A model generated the notes under the pieces. It searched no databases, was not told where the DNA came from, and worked only from the letters and a program-made list of their open reading frames with translations. The position numbers and the translations under genes were made by a program. A DNA stretch of 64,000 bases from CAZBQJ01 sp964494085 (GTDB lineage Bacteria; Patescibacteriota; Gracilibacteria; UBA1369): positions 124,001 through 188,000 of the forward strand of contig CAZBQJ010000003.1 of the NCBI GenBank assembly GCA_964494085.1, written 5' to 3'. Numbering within the stretch: the first letter of the stretch is position 1; every line of letters begins with the position of its first letter. Below, piece by piece: positions 31,992 to 42,483 of this stretch.

Positions 31992-33992
31992 TTAGATTTG
32001 TTGGTAAAAGCCAGCTAAGTCATTCGAGCTCACCACTAGGTTATTATTGTACTTCAATTGTCCGGAAATTTTTAATGTTATGGCTTTGTACAGTAATTCT
32101 GCCACCTCTCTTCTAGTCATTGGCTGATCTGGTTCAAATAAGTTGGAGCTGGTATTCAAAAGATTCTTTTCTTTTGCTACAGCCACATAGCCGCTGTACC
32201 AAGCTTTCGTACTGACATCGGCAAAGGGTTTGATCCTTGGTTGATAATTGCCGATATTGTATCCAGCCGCCTCCATGAGCATTTTTAAGAATTCAGCATG
32301 AGTAACATCATTGGCAGGCTTAAATAAGTTTCCAGCATAGCCTTTGACAATTCCTTCTCGCTGGGCTGCCGCCACATAGCGCGCATACCAGGCTTTCGAA
32401 TCAGTATCGGCAAATTCCAAGATATTATTTAATTTTACTGGTTTATTCAGACCTTCATAAATGAATTTCAGGGATTCTACTCTACTGACATCGTTATCCG
32501 GCTTAAATGTTCCATCCGGATAGCCTCTAACCACGTCATTTTCCTTTAGAAAGTTGATCGCCACATAGCCATGATCATCCGAATTTAAATCGGTAAAGGT
32601 AGTCTCTCCAATCGGATCAGTTAATTTTTTGATTGATCCGGATGTTACACTTATCCGTATGCCAAAACCGGCTTGAGGAAGGAAATTGAATTCCGCAATA
32701 CCTTCTTTCCAGTCGCTGGCCTTTAAAAAAGTTTTATTTAGTGTCGCGCTCCCGTTTTCAATACGGATATATGTTTCTTCGCTGGGAGCATAGTTACTGA
32801 TAATTTGGCCATCTTTGTCCAGGGCGACCACCTTGACGGTCTGAGTGCTTCCCACCACAAAATTTCGGTTATATTTTAATTGGAAATCTGCCAATTCAGC
32901 AGGAGCGGGTTTAACATCTAAAGTAGGTTGAGTGGTAATATTCGTTGGTTCTGTGGCATTCGCAGAATTATTCAGTGATGGCAATTGATCAGTATCAACT
33001 GTTGTTTCATCGGAAGGCGTATTAATATTGCTCTTTTCACTGTTTGTATTTACGTCAACTGCTGGAGTCGTAGTCAAATTAGTGATTGTAATAGGATTCG
33101 TTGGCATTTGACTGCTTCCGTAATTTTCATATTTTTGTACATAAGCCAGCGGGCTAATGGTTGTAGCCAAAGCCTTATCCTTCCCTAGTCCAATGTCTAC
33201 TGCCTCCCAAAAACTTACCCCGGCATCAGACGCTTCTTTGGAAGTATATGGCCAATATAAATGCCAGGGAGCCTGGTCATTATCGATTTGAAAATGCAAG
33301 TGTGGAGTAGTGGCAGTTCCTGATTGCCCACTATGACCAATCAGTTGACCTTTGCTGACTAAATCACCAGCCTGCACCTCCAAGCCACTCATATGAGCAT
33401 ATCCGGAATAATAAGTAGTTTTCAAATTAGCATTATTAATCGAAGGAACTTCGTCATGTCTGATTACTACGTTATTACCAAATCCTGAAGGTTCACTGGC
33501 AGCTTTTATCACAACCCCATTGGCGATTGATCGCACTGGAGTTCCTGTCGGCATCTTGATGTCCACAGCCAGATGACTTCCGGCATATTCCAGACCGTCT
33601 AACTTATAGTCACCCATATAAGGTGTACTAAAAGTAACCTGAGCGTTACGAATCGCCTGGTCGGCCGTATTTTTGAAATTCAAACTGCCAAATGGAATGG
33701 TTAATTGATTGGGTAGATATTTTGGAAAATTGATGAATTTATCTAAAGGTATTTGGTCATAACTGTTTTTCCACTCACTACTGGAAAGGGCCACCCAGTT
33801 CGGAACTTTTTCCACCGGCGTAACAGTACCATCAAATGGAGCAGACTTTTTGTTGGACAAAACATTGGCCTGGAAATCCCAAACCCCGACATTGAACATC
33901 ACGCCTACGATGGCAAAGGCGGCTACTATTGAAAGTACTTCCTTACTATTCCTCCGGAAAAACTTTACCAAATGGTTTCTGAGCTCGGTCAT
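31992..33992 (-). CDS. cell-wall M23 peptidase with three SLH domains
   Basis: 666 residues. One membrane anchor or uncleaved signal at about residues 18-40. LytM/M23 metallopeptidase domain at about 120-240 with Zn ligands in GSHLAVDIK and TPHLHFQID. A Thr/Asn-rich linker and a beta domain (LKYNRNFVVGSTQTVKVVALD, about 370-460) follow. Three SLH domains fill residues 470-655 (FTDLNSDDHGYVAINFLKEN, FADTDSKAWYARYVAAA, FADVSTKAWYSGYVAVA). SLH domains bind pyruvylated cell-wall polymer, made by the csaB product at 8271. Likely surface-held peptidoglycan hydrolase. Divergent from tsaE. Confidence 0.93.
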   Translation of the reverse strand: MTELRNHLVKFFRRNSKEVLSIVAAFAIVGVMFNVGVWDFQANVLSNKKSAPFDGTVTPVEKVPNWVALSSSEWKNSYDQIPLDKFINFPKYLPNQLTIPFGSLNFKNTADQAIRNAQVTFSTPYMGDYKLDGLEYAGSHLAVDIKMPTGTPVRSIANGVVIKAASEPSGFGNNVVIRHDEVPSINNANLKTTYYSGYAHMSGLEVQAGDLVSKGQLIGHSGQSGTATTPHLHFQIDNDQAPWHLYWPYTSKEASDAGVSFWEAVDIGLGKDKALATTISPLAYVQKYENYGSSQMPTNPITITNLTTTPAVDVNTNSEKSNINTPSDETTVDTDQLPSLNNSANATEPTNITTQPTLDVKPAPAELADFQLKYNRNFVVGSTQTVKVVALDKDGQIISNYAPSEETYIRIENGSATLNKTFLKASDWKEGIAEFNFLPQAGFGIRISVTSGSIKKLTDPIGETTFTDLNSDDHGYVAINFLKENDVVRGYPDGTFKPDNDVSRVESLKFIYEGLNKPVKLNNILEFADTDSKAWYARYVAAAQREGIVKGYAGNLFKPANDVTHAEFLKMLMEAAGYNIGNYQPRIKPFADVSTKAWYSGYVAVAKEKNLLNTSSNLFEPDQPMTRREVAELLYKAITLKISGQLKYNNNLVVSSNDLAGFYQQI

Positions 33993-34062
33993 ACTTTTGT
34001 TTTGGTTTTTGTTTAAATATTCTTTAAATTATAGCAGAAAACTGACAATTAACCAAGTTCCA

Positions 34063-34548
34063 ATGCCTCGACTGGCGCAGACTATCAATAAGGAATTCAT
34101 CGTAAGCAGTGTAAAAGATTTGAGTACAGTAGCTAAGTGGCTTAAGATTGAGTTAAATGCACCTTCTTTAATCCTGCTTAAAGGGCAATTGGGGACTGGT
34201 AAAACCGCTTTGGCCAAAAGCTTTCTCAGTCAATTCGACATACCTGAACAAGAAGTAAAAAGTCCCACCTATAGCCTGATCAATCTTTTTATTCAAGGCG
34301 GTCGTCAATTCGCTCATTTGGACCTTTACCGGCTTCCTGGTCATGACCAGTTTTTGCTGGAAGAGATCAAGGAACTACTCTTCACGCCCAATACTGTTAT
34401 GTTAATCGAGTGGCCAGAAAAAATTGATCTCACTGAAGTAATGTTGGACCTCAGACAATTAATCACGGTAGAGTTGGAATTTACTGAAAATAATTGCAGA
34501 AAGATTCGGATTCATGTTAAAAATCAGCATAAGGACGCAAAAAATTAA
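34063..34548 (+). CDS. tsaE: tRNA t6A37 synthesis ATPase TsaE
   Basis: About 161 residues. Partner of TsaB/TsaD in making t6A37 on tRNAs. Walker A LKGQLGTGKTALAK (about residue 38), the switch SPTYSLINLF, HLDLYRL, and the MLIEWPEKI segment typical of the family. ATG 34063; a longer reading from 33850 runs back over the SLH gene promoter and is not needed. 9 nt before dnaE, same transcript. Confidence 0.93.
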   Translation: MPRLAQTINKEFIVSSVKDLSTVAKWLKIELNAPSLILLKGQLGTGKTALAKSFLSQFDIPEQEVKSPTYSLINLFIQGGRQFAHLDLYRLPGHDQFLLEEIKELLFTPNTVMLIEWPEKIDLTEVMLDLRQLITVELEFTENNCRKIRIHVKNQHKDAKN

Positions 34549-34557
34549 ATTTTTAGA

Positions 34558-37500
34558 ATGAGCTTTGTCCACCTAAATTGTCATTCTCATTACAGCATGC
34601 TGGCTGCTTTGGGATCACCAAAAGATTTGGCGAAAAAAGCCAAAGAATTGGGGTTTTTTGCTTTAGGATTGACTGATAATGCTTATCTCTATGGGGCCAT
34701 TGAATTTTATAAAGCGGCCAAAGAAGTAGGAATCAAAGCCATTATCGGCTGTGAATTCTACCTGACTAGTGGGTCACGTTTTGATAATTCTCCCGATTCT
34801 CAAAAATCTCTCCATCGTTTGACCGTACTGGCCAAAAATAATCTCGGCTACCAGAATTTACTGAAACTAAGTACCTTGGCTTCTCTCGAGGGCCAACATC
34901 TCAGCCATCCACGTATAGATTTTGAGTTATTGACCGCCCATGCCGAGGGATTGGTTATTTTAAGCGGGAATATTAATGGAGAATTAGCCCAATTACTTCA
35001 CAATGGGGAAACAAAGGCCGCTTCCATGTTAGCCGAGAAATATCAAAAGATTTTTGGACTGGATTATTTTATCGAAATACAAAGGCATGGGCAGATTCCT
35101 GAATATGCTCAAATTGAACCGGCATTATTACAATTGGCCGAGAAATTGAAAATCAATCTGGTGGCAACTCAAAGTTCACATTATCTAAAAGCTGAGGACG
35201 CTGCGACTCATGAAATTTTACTTTGTATAGGACAACAAACCAACCTCAATAATCCTCACAGATTGCGTTACCCCGGGGATTTTTCCCTGAAATCCCCTCA
35301 ACAAATGTTGGAGTTATTCAGCGATTTACCGCAGGCCTGTGAAAATACGGTAAAAATTGCCGAACAGTGCGAAATCAATTTGCAATTTGGACAATATTTA
35401 ATCCCTCAATTTGAAACACCCAATGGGGAGACTTCCAAACAATATTTGCGTAACTTGTGCGAAAAAGGACTGGAAGAATTGATTCCGGAAGAGCGACAGC
35501 AACAGGCTCGCCAGCAGTTGGATTATGAATTGGAGATTGTCGATAAAATGGGCTTTAATGATTACTTTCTAATTGTCTGGGATTTCATCCATTATGCCAA
35601 AACCAATGGTATTGTCGTTGGACCAGGTCGTGGCTCTGCGGCCGGTGCAATTATCGCTTATACCTTGAAAATCACTGAACTTGATCCCATTGAACATGGT
35701 TTGGTTTTTGAAAGGTTTTTGAATCCCGATCGTGTTTCCATGCCTGATATTGATATCGATTTCGCCGATACCAGACGCCATGAAGTCCTGGAATATACCA
35801 TTAATAAATATGGTAAAGATTGTGTCTCTCAGGTGATTACCTACGGAACCATGTCTGCCAAGGCAGCAGTGCGTGATGTTGGCCGTGGCATGGGATATTC
35901 TTATTCTGAAGTTGACGCCATTGCTAAAGCCGTCCCTCAGCCGGTGCTTGGTAAACATGCTCCTTTACAGGTTTCCGTTCAGAAAGATCCTGCTCTCAGC
36001 GAAATTTATAAAACCAATTCACGTGCCAAAGATTTACTCGACAATGCCATCCGCCTGGAAGGAACCGTCCGCAATGCCGGAACCCATGCTTGTGCGGTAA
36101 TTATCGCCGATCAACCCTTGGTCAACTTCACGCCACTTCAGCGTGCTACAGATGGCAGTGATGGGCAAATCACCCAGTATTCCATGAAATATCTGGAGGA
36201 AATTGGGCTTTTGAAAATGGATTTCTTGGGCCTAAAGAACCTCACCATTATCGAAAAAGCCCTCCAACTGGTAGAACAAATGACCGGTGAAAAAATCGAT
36301 ATTACCAAGATCCCTCTTACCGATCAAAAAACTTTTGAAGTTTTGCAAAGAGGGGACACTACTGGGGTATTTCAATTGGAATCATCGGGAATGCGCCGCT
36401 ATATTCGCGAATTGAAGCCCACCAAGTTCAATGATATTGTCGCCATGATTTCCCTTTATCGACCGGGTCCGATGGAATGGATTCCTGCTTATATTGAAGG
36501 GAAGCACCATCCGGAAACAGTAAAATATCTCGACCCGTCTTTTGAAGGTATTTTAAAAGAAACCAATGGTATCGCCATTTATCAGGAACAAATTTTACTA
36601 ATTGCTCGACATTTTGCCGGATTCACTTTGGGGGAGGCCGATATTTTACGCCGCGCCGTAGGTAAAAAGGATCCACAGGCTTTGGCCGAACAAAAAGGTA
36701 AATTTATAGATGGCTCTGTAAACTGTGGCCATACCAAAAAGCATGCCCTGGAAATATTTGAAAAAGTCATTGAACCTTTCGCTGGCTACGGCTTCAACAA
36801 AGCTCACGCTGCTTGCTACGCGATGATTTCTTATCGTACTTCTTACTTAAAAGCCCATTATCCTACGGCCTTGATGGCCGCTCTACTTACTGCTGACAGT
36901 GATAGCATGGAGAGAATCGCTATGGAAATGGCTGATTGCGAAGAAATGGGCATCCAGGTTTTGCCACCTTCGATTAACGATTCAGAGTTGGGATTCTCCG
37001 TATTGGAAGAAGGTCAGATTCGCTTCGGTCTGGGAGCGATCAAGGGGCTCGGGGAAGGAGCTATCAATCAAATCATCGAGTCTCGTAAAAAACAGGGGAT
37101 TTTCAAATCCCTCGAGGATTTTGCCTCACGCTTACCGCATAAGTTAATCAATAAAAAAACTATCGAAAGCTTGGCTTATTCTGGTGCATTCGATCAATTC
37201 GGCAACCGTCGCACCATCGCCGAAAATTATGAAACAATTGCTGAATTTGCCAGAAACTTGGACAAGGCCAGGGCTACCGATCAAGATCAAACCGGTCTTT
37301 TTGACAGCTTTAGCGAAGATTCTCATCAGGAAATGCAGCAAAAACTAAACCTCAAAGTTTTGCCTCCTTTAGCTATAATGGAGCGCTTAAAAAAAGAGAA
37401 AGAGTATTTGGGGTTGTATGTCTCGTCCACTCCGCTGAAAGGGCTGAGCAGATATTTGGGTGGTAAAGTCAAATTCATCGCCGATTTTACTGAAAAGGAC

Positions 37501-38091
37501 TTGGGCAAAAATCATAAGATCGCCGGAGTTCTAAATACTTTGCGTACGGTAATCACCAAATCAGGTACCGCCATGGCTTATGCTGAATTGGAGGATCTCA
37601 CCAACAGAATCGCTTTAGTGATTTTCCCCAAAGTTTATGATCAGTTTAAATTCAAAATCAAAGAAGATCAGATTTTTATCATTGATGGCAAATTAGAGTT
37701 GCGTCGCGGCGATTTACAATTTTCAGTCTTTGATATGAAAGCCGTATCTCTGGATACAATGGTCAAAAATGCCACTGAAGCCGGGATATACGACCCTCAT
37801 GAGCGTGTTATTCGCCGTTCTCCCAAAATTAATTTCGCCAAATTCTCCACTCCTCTTTCCCAAGCCTATCATCATTTAGAGGTTTCCACTGACAAAGTCT
37901 TGATCAAGATTCCAGAGAGCTTTCCACCTAAACAGTTTACTGAGCTAAAGGAACTCCTCTCCCGCTTACCGGGGGAGTTACCGGTAGAAATAAAATTATT
38001 GGAAAAGGGCAAGCCCAAATTATTGAAAACTAAATTGGCAATTTTCAATTCTCCGGAAAACCTCCAGAAAATCGAAAAACTTCTTGGATAA
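34558..38091 (+). CDS. dnaE: DNA polymerase III alpha subunit
   Basis: 1177 residues, normal DnaE size. N-terminal PHP domain (HLNCHSHYSMLAALGSPKDL), catalytic C-family palm with GPGRGSAAGAI and PDIDIDFADTRR (three Asp), the fingers region (SLYRPGPMEWIP, AIYQEQIL, RRAVGKKD), GYGFNKAHAACYAMIS, then HhH, OB fold (HKIAGVLNTLRTVITKSG) and C-terminal region. Last gene of tsaE-dnaE; aspS has its own promoter. No Shine-Dalgarno site. Confidence 0.96.
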   Translation: MSFVHLNCHSHYSMLAALGSPKDLAKKAKELGFFALGLTDNAYLYGAIEFYKAAKEVGIKAIIGCEFYLTSGSRFDNSPDSQKSLHRLTVLAKNNLGYQNLLKLSTLASLEGQHLSHPRIDFELLTAHAEGLVILSGNINGELAQLLHNGETKAASMLAEKYQKIFGLDYFIEIQRHGQIPEYAQIEPALLQLAEKLKINLVATQSSHYLKAEDAATHEILLCIGQQTNLNNPHRLRYPGDFSLKSPQQMLELFSDLPQACENTVKIAEQCEINLQFGQYLIPQFETPNGETSKQYLRNLCEKGLEELIPEERQQQARQQLDYELEIVDKMGFNDYFLIVWDFIHYAKTNGIVVGPGRGSAAGAIIAYTLKITELDPIEHGLVFERFLNPDRVSMPDIDIDFADTRRHEVLEYTINKYGKDCVSQVITYGTMSAKAAVRDVGRGMGYSYSEVDAIAKAVPQPVLGKHAPLQVSVQKDPALSEIYKTNSRAKDLLDNAIRLEGTVRNAGTHACAVIIADQPLVNFTPLQRATDGSDGQITQYSMKYLEEIGLLKMDFLGLKNLTIIEKALQLVEQMTGEKIDITKIPLTDQKTFEVLQRGDTTGVFQLESSGMRRYIRELKPTKFNDIVAMISLYRPGPMEWIPAYIEGKHHPETVKYLDPSFEGILKETNGIAIYQEQILLIARHFAGFTLGEADILRRAVGKKDPQALAEQKGKFIDGSVNCGHTKKHALEIFEKVIEPFAGYGFNKAHAACYAMISYRTSYLKAHYPTALMAALLTADSDSMERIAMEMADCEEMGIQVLPPSINDSELGFSVLEEGQIRFGLGAIKGLGEGAINQIIESRKKQGIFKSLEDFASRLPHKLINKKTIESLAYSGAFDQFGNRRTIAENYETIAEFARNLDKARATDQDQTGLFDSFSEDSHQEMQQKLNLKVLPPLAIMERLKKEKEYLGLYVSSTPLKGLSRYLGGKVKFIADFTEKDLGKNHKIAGVLNTLRTVITKSGTAMAYAELEDLTNRIALVIFPKVYDQFKFKIKEDQIFIIDGKLELRRGDLQFSVFDMKAVSLDTMVKNATEAGIYDPHERVIRRSPKINFAKFSTPLSQAYHHLEVSTDKVLIKIPESFPPKQFTELKELLSRLPGELPVEIKLLEKGKPKLLKTKLAIFNSPENLQKIEKLLG

Positions 38092-38111
38092 AACCGGAAA
38101 CCTATTATAAT
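38084..38111 (+). promoter_or_regulatory. promoter of aspS
   Basis: TTGGAT (38084-38089), 16 nt, TATAAT (38106-38111), overlapping the last codons of dnaE. Start near 38117; leader about 16 nt. Confidence 0.6.
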
Positions 38112-38132
38112 GCGGAAGCTTAAACTATTCTT

Positions 38133-39905
38133 ATGCTCAGAACACACACAAACAATCAACTAAATCCCTCGAATTTGGGAGAAAAAGTCACTTTAGTCGG
38201 ATGGGTTCATCGCCGCCGCGACCACGGAGGTGTTATTTTCATTGATCTGCGCGATCGTTACGGCCTCACTCAAATTGTTACCGACCCGGTTAAATTCGCG
38301 GCGGCTCATACGCTTGCCAATGAAGTTCGGCCAGAGTTTGTCGTCCAGGTTACCGGTACAGTCCGTCATCGTCCTGATGGACAGGAAAACAGTAATTTGA
38401 AAACCGGTCAGATCGAAGTTTTGATTGAAGAATTCCAGATACTTAATCAAGCCAAGACTCCACCTTTCGAAATAGATCATGAGCTCAACGTTAATGAAGA
38501 GCTGCGTCTCAAATATCGCTATCTGGATCTCCGTCGTGAACGCATGAAGAATAATATTGTTCAACGTCATAAAGTAGTCAAAGCCATTCGTGACTTTCTC
38601 GACGCTCGAGATTTTATCGAAGTGGAAACTCCTATTCTGATCAAAGGTACACCTGAAGGCAGTCGCGAATATCTGGTTCCCTCACGTATCTATCCGGGCT
38701 CATTCTTTGTACTTCCGCAATCACCTCAGCAACTCAAACAATTGTTGATGGTAGCTGGATTTGATCGTTATTTTCAAATCGCCCGTTGTTTCCGGGATGA
38801 AGATTTGCGTGGTGATCGTCAGCCAGAGTTTACTCAACTCGACTTGGAAATGTCTTTCGTCAGCCAGGAAGACGTCATGCAGCTCACCGAAGAACTGCTG
38901 TTGGATTTATCCAAACAATTTGTTCCTCATAAACAAATCCAGAATAATCCTTTCCCTCGTATCACTTGGAAAGAAGCCATGGATTCCTATGGAGTAGACA
39001 AACCGGATGTCCGCTTCGAAATGAAGATAGTTGATGTCACCGAAGTCGCCGGTAAATCTGGATTTTCTGTTTTCAATAATGCCGTCAATGCCGGTGGAAT
39101 CGTTAGATGTTTACGCGTCGAAGGCGGTTTGGAGTTAACTCGAAAGGAAATAGATGACCTGACCGAATTGGCCAAAACCCATGGGGCCAAAGGCCTCGCC
39201 TATATTCAGTTGGCGGAAGATGGGCCAAAATCCACTTTAGTTAAATTTTTTACTCCAGCGGAAATCCAGGCCTTTATCGATATTAGTGATGCCAAGACAG
39301 GCGATATACTCTTCTTTGGCGCTGATAGTTATGAAGTGGTTTGTGCCGCTCTGGGCGCAGTGAGAATCGCTTGTGGTGATCGCTTCAAGCTTCGTGATCC
39401 CTCCAAATTGGCTTATCTCTGGGTTTATGATTTTCCACTTTTCGAAAAGGATCCGATCAGTGGAGCTCTGGCTTCTGCCCATCATCCTTTTACTTCTCCC
39501 AAAGCAGATCAGTTAGATGTTCTTGAATCTTCTGAGCCCGAGAAGACAATCGCCCAGGCCTATGATATAGTTCTTAATGGTTATGAAATTGGTGGTGGAA
39601 GTATCAGAATTCATGATCAGAAATTGCAGAAAAAAATCTTTACTTTACTGAAAATCAGTGATGAGGAGGCCGAGAAGAGGTTTGGTCACCTGCTTGAAGC
39701 CTTTGAATTTGGCGCCCCACCTCATGGTGGCATCGCCCCTGGTATAGACCGCATCATGATGATTTTCCGGGATGAGCCAAATATCCGTGAAGTAATTGCT
39801 TTCCCCAAAGATTCCAAAGCCAAGGACTTAATGCTTGGCGCACCGTCACCCATGCCTAAAGAGGCAATTGAAGAGCTCGGAATAGAGATCAAACCTAAAA
39901 AATAA
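38133..39905 (+). CDS. aspS: aspartyl-tRNA synthetase, bacterial type
   Basis: 590 residues. OB anticodon-binding domain (VGWVHRRRDHGGVIFIDLRD), then the class II core: motif 1 region FIEVETPIL, motif 2 ARCFRDEDLRGDRQPEFTQLD, motif 3 GGIAPGIDRIMM. The bacterial GAD insertion lies at about residues 285-420. Could charge tRNA-Asn as well if no AsnRS is encoded; the sequence alone does not settle this. Its stop directly abuts the ATG of the next gene. Confidence 0.96.
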   Translation: MLRTHTNNQLNPSNLGEKVTLVGWVHRRRDHGGVIFIDLRDRYGLTQIVTDPVKFAAAHTLANEVRPEFVVQVTGTVRHRPDGQENSNLKTGQIEVLIEEFQILNQAKTPPFEIDHELNVNEELRLKYRYLDLRRERMKNNIVQRHKVVKAIRDFLDARDFIEVETPILIKGTPEGSREYLVPSRIYPGSFFVLPQSPQQLKQLLMVAGFDRYFQIARCFRDEDLRGDRQPEFTQLDLEMSFVSQEDVMQLTEELLLDLSKQFVPHKQIQNNPFPRITWKEAMDSYGVDKPDVRFEMKIVDVTEVAGKSGFSVFNNAVNAGGIVRCLRVEGGLELTRKEIDDLTELAKTHGAKGLAYIQLAEDGPKSTLVKFFTPAEIQAFIDISDAKTGDILFFGADSYEVVCAALGAVRIACGDRFKLRDPSKLAYLWVYDFPLFEKDPISGALASAHHPFTSPKADQLDVLESSEPEKTIAQAYDIVLNGYEIGGGSIRIHDQKLQKKIFTLLKISDEEAEKRFGHLLEAFEFGAPPHGGIAPGIDRIMMIFRDEPNIREVIAFPKDSKAKDLMLGAPSPMPKEAIEELGIEIKPKK

Positions 39906-42380
39906 ATGCTCGAGATAATTTTCTTAAACATCTTCATTTTTGTCACTGTCGCCCTGGTGCTATACTTGGGGTTTATATTTGCGCAAGCCAAATATCTGGC
40001 TTACCGCAACATGCAACGGTCTTTCCGAATGGTTTTTCTGAAAGTCCAGATGGCCAAAAAAGAATCCCGGGAAGAACAGGATCAAGATCAAAATGCCGGA
40101 GCCAAGGATTTCAAAGAATCTATCGGAATTATGGCCCAGCTTTATGATTCTCTTCATTCCATTTACTCGGGTGATTGGAAAAACAAATATACCGGTGAAG
40201 ACTTTCTTTCTTTGGAATATGTTGTCCAGGAAGACCAGATTTATTTCTATTTGATCGTTCCAGCGGATTTGGTTTCCCTGGTAGAAAAGCAAATTACCGG
40301 TTTTTTCCCGGACGCCTATGTAGAACAGGCTGAAGAATATAATATTTTCCGACCTGACTGCAAAACTGCTGCCAAAGCTTTGACTTTGAGCAAGCCGTAT
40401 ATGTACCCCATCAAGAGTTTTCAAAGGCTCAATTCAGACCCTATCAATAACCTTACCAACGCTCTTTCCAAACTGAATTTCGATGATGGAGCAGTTGTTC
40501 AGGTAATGATTAGACCGACGGATAATTGGCAAAAGGAAGGTCGAGAAGAAGCCAAGAACATCCTCAACCAGAAACCCAAAAAGAATCATGATTTTAGCCT
40601 CAATCCCTGGAAATTACTCTCCGGTTTTTTCGGTTTTTTAATTGGCTCGGGGAAAAATTCTGATTCCAAGCCGTCGGATTCCAGTCGAACCACGCCCATG
40701 ACGGACGAAGAAGTAAAAGATCTGGAACAAAAAAACAGCAGTAAAGGCTATGAAACAATCATTCGTATTATTTGTTCGTCCAACGATGAGCGTGAAGTAC
40801 GTTCCAATCTAACCAATATCGTTAGTACATTCGCCCAATACGCCGCTCAGAACGCTAATCGTTTTTCCAGTGTTAAACGTTATCCGGAGAAGAAAATCAT
40901 TGAGGATTATATTTTACGACGTTTCCAATACCCTTGGTATCAAAAATGGAAAAAGAAATTAACAATTTTATCTTCAGAAGAATTAGCTTCTATCTTTCAC
41001 TTGCCCAACATCCGTTTCAATAAAACCCCCGGTATTCATTGGCAAAATTTCAAAATTGCCCCAGCTCCTAAAAATATGTCTAAAGATGGCTTGTTATTGG
41101 GGCACAATACTTATCGCGGTAACACTACGGAAGTTCGTATAAAACGCGAAGACCGCTTTCGCCATTTCTATGTTATCGGTCAGACTGGAACCGGAAAATC
41201 CTCCATTTTCCAGATTATGTTGAGACAGGATTTTCGTAACAATGAAGGTTGTGCGGTGATCGACCCTCACGGTTCTTTGATCGACGACTTATTGCCGTAT
41301 ATACCGCGAGAACGCGCCGATGATGTGATTTATTTCTCCCCGGCCGATCAGGCCCGCCCGATGGGTCTAAATCTACTCGAAGCCGACAATGATGACGAAA
41401 AAGAATTGGTTGCCCTCGACGCCATGAACATTATGATCAAGCTTTTCGGCAATGAGATCTTTGGTCCGCGCATTCAGGATTATTTCCGCAATGGTTGTTT
41501 GACCTTGATGGCACATCCCGAGGGCGGCACTATGGTTGATATTGTTCGTCTTTTTACCGATGATGATTTTCAGAAAGAACGTGTTCAGTATGTGAAAAAC
41601 CCTGTTGTGAAATCTTTTTGGACCGATCAAATGGCTAAAACAGGTGCCCGTGAAAAACAGGAAATCGTCCCTTATTTTGCCGCTAAATTTGGACAATTCA
41701 TCACCAACTCAATGATGAGAAATATCATTGGTCAAAGCAAATCCGCCTTTGATTTTATTGATGTCATGCAGTCTCAAAAAATACTTCTGATGAATCTCTC
41801 TAAAGGTGAAATCGGAGATATCAATTCCAAGTTACTGGGTTTAATCATCGTTTCCAAATTACAGATGGCGGCCCTTCGCCGTCAGAGATACTCCAAAGAA
41901 GAACGTACCGATTTCTTTATGTACATCGATGAATTCCAAAATTATATCACTGACTCTATTGAAAGCATCCTTTCCGAGGCCAGAAAATATCGTCTTTCTC
42001 TCAATATGGCTCACCAGTATATTGCTCAGCTGGAAGGTGAGGATGGTAAATCACGTGTCAAAGACGCCGTCTTTGGTAATGTCGGAACTATGATGTGTTA
42101 CAAAATTGGGGCGACCGATGCCGAGTTTATGGCCAAAGAAATGGCTCCGGTCTTCACCGCTCAGGATATGATCAATATCGATAAATTCAAAGGTGTGATG
42201 AAATTGTCCATTGATGGACAGCCTTCTGTTCCTTTCTCTATTTCTGTGCCATTACCCTGGTTGGAACAGGGAGATAAGAAAGTCGGTGAAGCCGTAAAAC
42301 AACTTTCCAGATTGAAATTTGGTCGTGATCGCGAATTTGTCGAGAGAGAAATTACTCGACGCATCGGCATTATCGAGTAG
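39906..42380 (+). CDS. TraG/VirD4-like membrane ATPase, copy 1
   Basis: 824 residues. N-terminal membrane helix (residues 2-26), then a long N-terminal domain with a paralogue at 55603. Walker A GQTGTGKSS at about residue 423; DPHGSLIDDLL; Walker B DFFMYIDEFQNY at about 671; sensor-like MAHQYIAQLEGED. This is the DUF87/TraM-recognition type ATPase of coupling proteins. CPR genomes often carry two such genes, apparently for type IV-like secretion or DNA/protein transfer. No relaxase or other conjugation genes nearby. Abuts aspS with no gap. Confidence 0.88.
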   Translation: MLEIIFLNIFIFVTVALVLYLGFIFAQAKYLAYRNMQRSFRMVFLKVQMAKKESREEQDQDQNAGAKDFKESIGIMAQLYDSLHSIYSGDWKNKYTGEDFLSLEYVVQEDQIYFYLIVPADLVSLVEKQITGFFPDAYVEQAEEYNIFRPDCKTAAKALTLSKPYMYPIKSFQRLNSDPINNLTNALSKLNFDDGAVVQVMIRPTDNWQKEGREEAKNILNQKPKKNHDFSLNPWKLLSGFFGFLIGSGKNSDSKPSDSSRTTPMTDEEVKDLEQKNSSKGYETIIRIICSSNDEREVRSNLTNIVSTFAQYAAQNANRFSSVKRYPEKKIIEDYILRRFQYPWYQKWKKKLTILSSEELASIFHLPNIRFNKTPGIHWQNFKIAPAPKNMSKDGLLLGHNTYRGNTTEVRIKREDRFRHFYVIGQTGTGKSSIFQIMLRQDFRNNEGCAVIDPHGSLIDDLLPYIPRERADDVIYFSPADQARPMGLNLLEADNDDEKELVALDAMNIMIKLFGNEIFGPRIQDYFRNGCLTLMAHPEGGTMVDIVRLFTDDDFQKERVQYVKNPVVKSFWTDQMAKTGAREKQEIVPYFAAKFGQFITNSMMRNIIGQSKSAFDFIDVMQSQKILLMNLSKGEIGDINSKLLGLIIVSKLQMAALRRQRYSKEERTDFFMYIDEFQNYITDSIESILSEARKYRLSLNMAHQYIAQLEGEDGKSRVKDAVFGNVGTMMCYKIGATDAEFMAKEMAPVFTAQDMINIDKFKGVMKLSIDGQPSVPFSISVPLPWLEQGDKKVGEAVKQLSRLKFGRDREFVEREITRRIGIIE

Positions 42381-42440
42381 AAATTAAGCCATAATTCTAT
42401 CATCAAGCAACCTCTAGTCCCGCCAAAGCGGTCATTTTCT

Positions 42441-42448
42441 GCTATAAT
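42441..42448 (+). promoter_or_regulatory. extended -10 promoter of 3D-domain gene
   Basis: TGC directly before a perfect TATAAT (42443-42448; TG at 42440-42441). No clear -35. Leader about 29 nt to the GTG at 42484. Confidence 0.5.
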
Positions 42449-42483
42449 AAAAGGATTTTTTTAAATTCTTTATAGAACTATAA

